A DNA stretch of 10,449 nucleotides from CAMLKC01 sp035493555 (GTDB taxonomy: Bacteria; Patescibacteriota; Saccharimonadia; Saccharimonadales; Saccharimonadaceae), in the NCBI GenBank assembly GCA_035493555.1, contig DATJIC010000055.1, forward strand, positions 1 through 10,449. The letters run 5' to 3'. Of the stretch, positions 5,979 to 10,449 are shown one piece after another; the stretch's first letter is position 1; each line of letters opens with the position of its first letter. The notes beneath the pieces are model-generated. The model was not told the origin of the DNA, did not search any database, and saw only the letters and a program-made list of their open reading frames with translations. Both the position numbers and the translations under genes were made by a program.

Positions 5979-6179
5979 TCAGGACTTACGGGCGTACGGA
6001 ACCCCGCGCGGGCTGCCGTTGCCTGTCATAACCCTGAAGCTCTTATCGCTGGTGACCGGCACGCATGAGTGCTGCGGATCAGTGGTGTTCGGCCCGCTGA
6101 CCACCAGCTCCTCTCCCGGTTTGAGCTGACTTTTTGCCTCCTCGAACGAGGTGGCGTCGAGCTTTCTATATGTAGTCAT
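5979..6179 (-). CDS. Small orphan protein, 66 residues
   Basis: Starts MTTYRKLDATSFEEAKSQL and continues with a Gly/Pro/Thr-rich polar half ending in GVPYARKS. The N-terminal part suggests a short strand and helix; the rest looks extended or disordered. No family is recognised and no membrane segment is seen. I chose the ATG at 6179 because AAGGG lies 6 nt upstream and a TATACT box lies beyond that (6202-6197). An upstream in-frame ATG at 6233 would place that promoter inside the gene. The stop is TGA, otherwise seen only in the high-GC ORF. It is divergent from the SRAP gene and shares its control region. Confidence 0.6.
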   Translation of the reverse strand: MTTYRKLDATSFEEAKSQLKPGEELVVSGPNTTDPQHSCVPVTSDKSFRVMTGNGSPRGVPYARKS

Positions 6180-6196
6180 TTCTGACCCTTCGGTTG

Positions 6197-6233
6197 AGTA
6201 TACGTAGTATACCATGGCCAAGGTACTGGCCAT
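6197..6233. promoter_or_regulatory. Divergent control region with two inverted repeats
   Basis: GTATAC-GTA-GTATAC (6198-6212) holds two TATACT boxes for the minus gene (6202-6197 and 6211-6206). It is followed by ATGGCCA-AGGTAC-TGGCCAT (6214-6233), a 7-bp inverted repeat. Both lie between the divergent start codons at 6179 and 6269, and either could be an operator for a dimeric regulator. No regulator gene is seen in the window. Confidence 0.4.
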
Positions 6234-6262
6234 CTGCCAGAAACCCGCGAGTAGCGTATACT
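6234..6262 (+). promoter_or_regulatory. Promoter of the SRAP-copB unit, leaderless
   Basis: CTGCCA (6234-6239) is a 4/6 match to the -35 box, followed by a 17-base spacer and TATACT (6257-6262). Only AACAAT separates the -10 from the ATG at 6269, so the mRNA should start at the ATG. Confidence 0.65.
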
Positions 6263-6268
6263 AACAAT

Positions 6269-6943
6269 ATGATCTCACGATACAGTCTTTACACCACAGC
6301 CGACCTGCGCGACCGCTTTGATCTGGCAGCGGGGCTCCCCAAGGGGGTAAAGCCGCACTATAACATTAGTCCCACCCTGCAAGCACCGGTTATTGTCAAT
6401 AACGGCGGCGATATCTCCGTGCAGCAAATGAGCTGGGGGCTGTTGCCTAAAGGCACCAAAGACACGAACTCTGTTTTTCGTTACAAAACCTATAACGTAC
6501 CCTCTGAAAAAATCCTTGCCAAACACAGTTGGGACATGGCCGTCCGGCAGCACCGGTGCCTTGTACCCGCTAACGGATTTTACCAGCTGGCAGCAAACGG
6601 CAACGAAAGACATGCGTACTATATCCAATCAAAAGATGCCCCGCTTTTTGCTTTTGCAGGAATATACAGCAGCTGGAACGACGAGGCGGGCAAGACACAC
6701 TCGACCTATTCTGTCATTACCAGCCAGGCTCCGCACGCACTGCGCCACCTAGGTGACCGCATGCCGATTATTTTAAGCCGCAACGAGGAGAGCCGCTGGT
6801 TGGATACATCGGTGACAGATGCCAACGCGCTATTCGACATGCTCCGTCCTGCCTCAAGCGAGCAACTGCACATCATTGAGGTGAGCGACGGCATCTACTC
6901 TCCCAAAATTGATACACCAGATTTGATCGCACCCAAAAAATAG
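6269..6943 (+). CDS. SRAP-domain (YedK/HMCES) homologue with replaced catalytic residues
   Basis: A 224-residue protein with the SRAP fold: KPHYNISPTLQAPVI, MSWGLLP, YNVPSEKI, HRCLVPANGFYQL, FAFAGIYSSW, SVITSQA and GDRMPIIL. SRAP proteins such as YedK and HMCES shield abasic sites in single-stranded DNA by crosslinking through Cys2, with help from Asn, Glu and His. Here the N-terminus is MISRYSL where the family has MCGRFAL, so Cys2 is Ile. Asn76 is kept. The Glu of GFYEW is Gln106, and the His of IHDRMP is Gly162. I chose the ATG at 6269 because of homology and because TATACT ends six bases before it; a longer reading frame to 6194 includes the promoter. copB starts 9 bp after the stop, and its Shine-Dalgarno overlaps this gene's end. 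It probably binds DNA without the usual crosslink chemistry, or does something else. Confidence 0.9.
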   Translation: MISRYSLYTTADLRDRFDLAAGLPKGVKPHYNISPTLQAPVIVNNGGDISVQQMSWGLLPKGTKDTNSVFRYKTYNVPSEKILAKHSWDMAVRQHRCLVPANGFYQLAANGNERHAYYIQSKDAPLFAFAGIYSSWNDEAGKTHSTYSVITSQAPHALRHLGDRMPIILSRNEESRWLDTSVTDANALFDMLRPASSEQLHIIEVSDGIYSPKIDTPDLIAPKK

Positions 6944-6952
6944 AGGATAACT

Positions 6953-8995
6953 ATGGAGAAAGAACACCAGCACGCGCATAGCGAACACCACGAATCCCAC
7001 GACAAACATGCCGGGCATGACCCTGCGATGTTTAAAACCAAGTTTTGGCTCAGCCTGCTCCTTACCGCTCCAACACTGCTGTTTTCTCCCACGGTACAAA
7101 ACTGGCTCGGCCTTCGTATAGAGTTTGCCGGCAGCAGCTATATTCCGGCGGTGCTTGGCATTGTTATTTTTTTCTATGGCGGGCTTGTTTTTATTAAAAG
7201 CGCTAAGGCCGAGCTGCAGAACCGGCAGCCCGGTATGATGACGCTTATTTCCATGGCTATAATCGTGGCGTTTGGGTACAGCCTCGCATCGACACTCAAG
7301 CTGGTAGACGGTATGGATTTTTGGTGGGAGCTTGCTACTCTTGTTACCATTATGCTGCTCGGCCATTGGCTCGAAATGGCGTCGGTTCAGAACGCGCAGG
7401 GTGCACTTGGCGAGCTGGCTAAACTGATGCCCGACGAAGCCGAGCTGATTGTAGGCGATTCAACAAAAAAGGTTCCTACCGGCACGCTTAAAAAGAACGA
7501 TAGGGTGCTCGTGCGGCCAGGCGCGCAGCTGCCAGCCGATGGCATTGTGGTAAGCGGCGAATCGGCTGTGGACGAATCTATGCTGACAGGTGAATCGCAG
7601 CCTGTAAAAAAGACCGTAAAAGCACAGGTGGTGGGCGGAACCATCAACGGCACAGGCTCACTGACTATTTCGGTGACGAAAACTGGCGACCAAACCGCAC
7701 TGGCGGGCATTATGAAACTGGTTTCCGAAGCCCAAACCAGCAAATCAAAAACACAGATTCTTGCTGACAAAGCAGCTTTTTACCTTACGTTTATTGCCCT
7801 TGGCGCCGCACTGATCACCGCCATCGCCTGGACTATAGCGGGCCAATCGGCCGGATTTATTCTAGAGCGTGTCGTTACCGTACTTGTTATCGCGTGTCCC
7901 CATGCCCTTGGCCTAGCAATACCCCTTGTTACCGCTATCTCCACCACCAAGGCAGCAAACAGCGGATTACTGGTACGGCAGCGCATGGCGCTTGAGGCGG
8001 CACGCAATATCGACGTGGTGTTATTTGATAAAACCGGCACACTAACAAAAGGCCGGCAAGGGGTTGTGGAGATTATTGCAACAGGTGACCAGCAAGATCT
8101 GCTGATGACCGCGGCAGCCCTGGAGGCTGATTCGGAACATCCCATAGCAAAAGCTATTGTTAGCTCAGCCAGAGAGCAAAAGCTGTCCGTTCCCAGGGCT
8201 ACGGGCTTTTCCGCACTGACAGGGCGCGGCGTAAAAGCCAGCGTTTCGGGGCATACCACCTATATTGGCGGACCTCGCCTTATCGAGGAGCTAAACGCCG
8301 CCATACCCCAAAAAATACAAAAGGCCGCCGCTACTGCAGCGAGCGAGGGTAAAACAGTGGTGTTTGTTATTGCCAAAAACAAGGCAGTACTTGGGGCGAT
8401 CATGCTCGCCGATGTTATCCGTGACGAATCAAAAGAGGCTGTCCGCGAACTGCGTCAAATGGGAAAGCGCGTAGCAATGATCACGGGCGACTCAAAGGGA
8501 GTTGCAGCTTGGGTGGCTGCCGAGCTTGATATAACCGAATATTTTGCCGAGGTCTTACCCGAGCATAAAGCACAAGCCGTACAAAAACTCCAAAGCGACG
8601 GAAGCCGGGTCGCTATGGTAGGTGACGGCGTAAACGACGCACCCGCGCTTGTGCAGGCAGATGTTGGCATTGCCATAGGTGCGGGTACTGGTGTTGCCAT
8701 TGAGTCGGCCGGCATCGTTCTTGCCTCGAGCGATCCGCGCGGTGTTGCAAAGGTTATGCGGCTTTCAAAAGCTACCTACCGTAAAATGCTGCAAAACCTT
8801 GCATGGGCAACCGGCTATAACGCCCTCGCCATTCCGCTCGCCGCTGGCAGCACGGCGGCGCTTGGTTTTGTTCTTTCGCCGGCATTTGGAGCCGTGCTGA
8901 TGTCGCTATCAACTATTGTTGTTGCCCTGAACGCGCAGCTGCTGCGAAGGCTGAACCTGCGTACGAGTTCCGGTGTATCGACCTCTAAAAATTAG
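6953..8995 (+). CDS. copB: CopB-type (P1B-3) copper-exporting P-type ATPase
   Basis: A 680-residue heavy-metal P-type ATPase, full length. The N-terminus is a His-rich metal-binding tail (residues 4-22) with no CXXC domain. TGES (212-215) marks the actuator domain, DKTGT the phosphorylated Asp359, SEHP (394-397) the P1B-specific His-Pro of the nucleotide domain, and GDGVND (557-562) the hinge. The membrane metal site is CPH (315-317), joined by NLAWATGYNALAIP and MSLSTIVVALNA in the last two helices. This set defines subgroup P1B-3, which exports Cu(II) or Ag(I) and Cu(I). About eight membrane helices are expected. GAGG before the ATG overlaps the end of the SRAP gene, so the two form an operon. 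A terminator follows at 9023. Confidence 0.95.
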   Translation: MEKEHQHAHSEHHESHDKHAGHDPAMFKTKFWLSLLLTAPTLLFSPTVQNWLGLRIEFAGSSYIPAVLGIVIFFYGGLVFIKSAKAELQNRQPGMMTLISMAIIVAFGYSLASTLKLVDGMDFWWELATLVTIMLLGHWLEMASVQNAQGALGELAKLMPDEAELIVGDSTKKVPTGTLKKNDRVLVRPGAQLPADGIVVSGESAVDESMLTGESQPVKKTVKAQVVGGTINGTGSLTISVTKTGDQTALAGIMKLVSEAQTSKSKTQILADKAAFYLTFIALGAALITAIAWTIAGQSAGFILERVVTVLVIACPHALGLAIPLVTAISTTKAANSGLLVRQRMALEAARNIDVVLFDKTGTLTKGRQGVVEIIATGDQQDLLMTAAALEADSEHPIAKAIVSSAREQKLSVPRATGFSALTGRGVKASVSGHTTYIGGPRLIEELNAAIPQKIQKAAATAASEGKTVVFVIAKNKAVLGAIMLADVIRDESKEAVRELRQMGKRVAMITGDSKGVAAWVAAELDITEYFAEVLPEHKAQAVQKLQSDGSRVAMVGDGVNDAPALVQADVGIAIGAGTGVAIESAGIVLASSDPRGVAKVMRLSKATYRKMLQNLAWATGYNALAIPLAAGSTAALGFVLSPAFGAVLMSLSTIVVALNAQLLRRLNLRTSSGVSTSKN

Positions 8996-9022
8996 GTAAT
9001 TACGGCAAAAAGGTCCATAATG

Positions 9023-9050
9023 AGATATAGGTTTATAACTATATCTTTTT
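9023..9050 (+). terminator. Probable terminator after copB
   Basis: AGATATAG, loop GTTTATAA, CTATATCT, then TTTT. The stem is perfect over 8 bp but A/T-rich, so it may be leaky and let transcripts reach the small gene at 9111. The stretch 8996-9110 holds nothing else clear. Confidence 0.55.
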
Positions 9051-9110
9051 GTTCCACCTGGACATGTGGCGACAAAAAAGCAAAACAGCGTCCAAGAAGG
9101 TTCCAACACT

Positions 9111-9353
9111 ATGGCGAGCACTATCCAAAAGAAACTGTTTTTTGAATCAGAGGAAGGGGTGTGGCTCCGCAACGAACTCACACAGATGGTCAAAAACACG
9201 GGCTACAATACCCGCTCTACCTACACGGCCGTCTCCTCCGACGAACTCCTCTTTATCGATAAGCACATGAACTACATGAGCAATTACCCAAATCTAAATC
9301 ACCGCCAGTACCTATCGAACCTCAAGCTAAAAACAAAGACAAACGTGCGCTAA
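9111..9353 (+). CDS. Small conserved-looking protein, 80 residues, unknown function
   Basis: Starts MASTIQKKLFFESEEG and continues with a polar, Tyr/Asn-rich chain (NTGYNTRSTYTAVSSDELLF, then HMNYMSNYPNLNHRQYLSNL) ending in basic LKLKTKTNVR. No membrane segment or signal peptide. No family that I can name; it looks like a helical soluble protein, and the basic tail could contact nucleic acid (inference). I chose the ATG at 9111 because AAGAAGG lies about 10 nt upstream. A GTG at 9066 in the same frame has no ribosome-binding site. Expression would come from its own unclear promoter in the A/T-rich stretch near 9030 or by read-through from copB. A terminator follows the stop directly. Confidence 0.7.
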   Translation: MASTIQKKLFFESEEGVWLRNELTQMVKNTGYNTRSTYTAVSSDELLFIDKHMNYMSNYPNLNHRQYLSNLKLKTKTNVR

Positions 9354-9355
9354 CA

Positions 9356-9382
9356 AAAACGACCCCTACGGAGGGTCGTTTT
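9356..9382. terminator. Bidirectional terminator between convergent small genes
   Basis: AAAACGACCC (9356-9365) and GGGTCGTTTT (9373-9382) form a 10-bp stem around a 7-nt loop, with T-runs on both strands. It lies 2 bp after the stop of the plus gene and 8 bp after the stop of the minus gene, so it should end both transcripts. Confidence 0.85.
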
Positions 9383-9390
9383 ATTTGAAA

Positions 9391-9480
9391 TTACTTGCTA
9401 GCGCGTATTTTTAGCGACTTAAGCTTTTTCTTTAGGAGGCGCTTACGAGCAGCACCGTGCCAGTTTTTATGCTTGGCCAT
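9391..9480 (-). CDS. 29-residue strongly basic protein, ribosomal-protein-like
   Basis: MAKHKNWHGAARKRLLKKKL followed by a short KSLKIRASK tail: about half of all residues are Lys, Arg or His. Size and composition resemble the tiny basic ribosomal proteins (bS22, bL36, bL37 or bTHX types), but the sequence does not match any of them clearly, so I leave it unnamed. A short TTGGAAAAAT stretch precedes the ATG at 9480, and a TGGTATGAT extended -10 lies about 30 nt upstream (near 9517-9509). The gene ends 8 bp from a bidirectional terminator, which supports a real transcription unit of its own. It is divergent from the phosphatase gene. Confidence 0.6.
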   Translation of the reverse strand: MAKHKNWHGAARKRLLKKKLKSLKIRASK

Positions 9481-9563
9481 ATTTTTCCAATCTGTTAACT
9501 ACTTGTACTATCATACCATGTAATTGGTTTTTTACCTTACAAAAACAGGGGAGGGTAGTCTGA

Positions 9564-9569
9564 TATAAT
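9564..9569 (+). promoter_or_regulatory. -10 box TATAAT, predicted leaderless start
   Basis: A consensus TATAAT followed by TTTAACC and then the ATG at 9577. No clear -35 lies at 16-18 bp. The transcript is expected to begin at the start codon. Confidence 0.65.
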
Positions 9570-9576
9570 TTTAACC

Positions 9577-10119
9577 ATGCCTTTATACTTTTTACGCCAC
9601 GGCCAAAGCCAAGCTAATCTTAACGGACTTTTTGCCGGGCAAAAAGAAAACTCACCGCTGACAGACCTCGGAAGACAACAGGCACAGGCGGCCGCCAAAA
9701 CCCTCCAGGACCGTCATATCACAACAATCGTCAGCTCACCGCTGGAACGTGCACGCGAAACGGCCGCGATTGTTGCAGCCAGCCTAGGCATACGCGATGT
9801 TTCAATCGACAGCAGGCTTGCCGAATACGACATGGGCGCGCTTACCGGAACGCCAAATAAAGGCAAGACAGTAACCTCACGGGAACTTATTAGCGCCGAG
9901 GGAGCCGAAGACCCCCAGCTTTTCCAGCAACGCGTTCTTGACGCCGTTGCCCAGTACGGCGCACTGCCGGGCGCCGTAGTTCTTGTTAGCCACGCCGGCG
10001 TTGGGCGCGTTATTGAAGCCTCTAAGCAAGGCCTGGCGCCCGACGTTTTTTATGACCTGCCCTCGTACCCAAATGCACAGGCCGTAGAGCTGGATATACG
10101 TTGGATGAGCAAAAGGTAG
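9577..10119 (+). CDS. Histidine phosphatase family protein (phosphoglycerate mutase-like)
   Basis: A 180-residue branch-1 histidine phosphatase. FLRHGQS carries the phospho-accepting His8 with Arg7; SSPLERARETA supplies Arg58; AEYDMG supplies the acid Glu83; VSHAGVGR supplies the second His139. All core residues are present, so it should be an active phosphatase or mutase, cytoplasmic. Length is typical of small phosphatases and shorter than dPGM glycolytic enzymes (about 230-250), so a phosphatase role is more likely; the substrate is unknown. It is transcribed from a TATAAT box seven bases before the ATG. yaaA starts 2 bp after its stop. Confidence 0.92.
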   Translation: MPLYFLRHGQSQANLNGLFAGQKENSPLTDLGRQQAQAAAKTLQDRHITTIVSSPLERARETAAIVAASLGIRDVSIDSRLAEYDMGALTGTPNKGKTVTSRELISAEGAEDPQLFQQRVLDAVAQYGALPGAVVLVSHAGVGRVIEASKQGLAPDVFYDLPSYPNAQAVELDIRWMSKR

Positions 10120-10121
10120 CT

Positions 10122-10449
10122 ATGCAATCCAACCACTTAGCTATTCTTCTTCATTCGTCAAAAACGATGCGTCAGGACGCAAAAGCGTCCCAGCTTCGCA
10201 CACCTGCCCTTTTACACGAGGCGGGTGAACTAGCGGCATTTTTACAGACCCTTTCGCCCGAGGATATCGAAAAAGCTATGCATGTCTCAAGCAGCCTTGC
10301 GCTTAAAACAAAAAAGGTGATAGACGCATGGACGCCCGGACCGCATGGCCAAAGCCTAGCGATCGACAGTTTTATCGGGGATATTTACAGCGGTCTCCGC
10401 GCACAGGAGTTATCAGCGGCGGATCGGGAGTACGCCGATAGTGTCCTAT
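10122..10449 (+). CDS. yaaA: Peroxide stress protein YaaA, 5' part (cut by window end)
   Basis: The first 109 residues of a YaaA (DUF328/UPF0246) protein, recognised by LLHSSKTM near the N-terminus (family form: LSPAKTL), EAGELAAFLQTLSPEDIEKAMHVS, then IDSFIGDIYSGL (family form: FxGDVYxGL) and the AQELSAADREYA helix. In E. coli YaaA limits damage from peroxide by lowering free iron and binds DNA. The ATG lies 2 bp after the phosphatase stop, with AAGG inside the end of that gene as ribosome-binding site, so the two are translationally linked. The rest of the gene lies beyond the window. Confidence 0.88.
   Translation, partial: MQSNHLAILLHSSKTMRQDAKASQLRTPALLHEAGELAAFLQTLSPEDIEKAMHVSSSLALKTKKVIDAWTPGPHGQSLAIDSFIGDIYSGLRAQELSAADREYADSVL

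Noticed and set aside
6194..6268. 25-residue N-terminal extension of the SRAP gene
   Set aside because: It overlaps the promoter and the inverted repeats, has no ribosome-binding site, and family homology begins at the ATG at 6269.
1..10449. CRISPR arrays, tRNA/rRNA genes, insertion sequences, reassigned UGA
   Set aside because: No spaced direct repeats, cloverleafs, rRNA-like stretches or transposase motifs were seen. All genes read with the standard code, and TGA serves as stop in two of them.

Overview
The window looks like part of a Patescibacteria/CPR genome, most likely Candidatus Saccharibacteria (TM7). This is an inference: genes are short and tightly packed, all genes read with the standard code, the -10 boxes are strong, and several proteins (IdsA-like prenyl synthase, DUF1428, a metallo-beta-lactamase-fold protein) resemble actinobacterial types. 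No rRNA or tRNA marker is present to confirm it. Most genes have mixed codon usage and end in TAA or TAG.

Layout. 1-1209 (minus): a geranylgeranyl/polyprenyl diphosphate synthase, cut by the window start, and upstream of it a two-helix membrane peptide. 1295-4407 (plus): DUF1428 protein, MBL-fold hydrolase, a phage tailspike-like beta-helix protein and a Rid-family protein. 4411-4974 (minus): a hypoxanthine-type phosphoribosyltransferase, convergent with the Rid gene. 5017-5855 (plus): a self-contained unit made of a promoter, a foldable leader of about 125 nt, an orphan ORF with almost only G or C at third codon positions, a long bulged hairpin and a T-tract terminator. 5878-5968: three consecutive hairpins of unknown function. 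5979-6179 (minus): a small orphan protein, divergent from an SRAP-fold gene (6269-6943) that is followed by a CopB-type copper ATPase (6953-8995). 9111-9353: a small orphan protein. 9391-9480 (minus): a 29-residue very basic protein; the two share a bidirectional terminator. 9577-end (plus): a histidine phosphatase and the start of yaaA.

Translation signals fall into two classes. Four genes at the head of their transcripts (starts at 1209, 4974, 6269, 9577) have a TATAMT -10 box only 6-7 nt before the ATG, so their mRNAs should be leaderless. Several others, such as those at 1295, 4021, 5230 and 6953, have recognisable Shine-Dalgarno sequences.

The most unusual items are the high-GC cassette with its structured RNA parts, and the SRAP homologue, in which Cys2, the catalytic Glu and the catalytic His are all replaced. 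Several enzymes fit detoxification or stress handling (Rid, YaaA, CopB, MBL fold), but no single pathway joins them.
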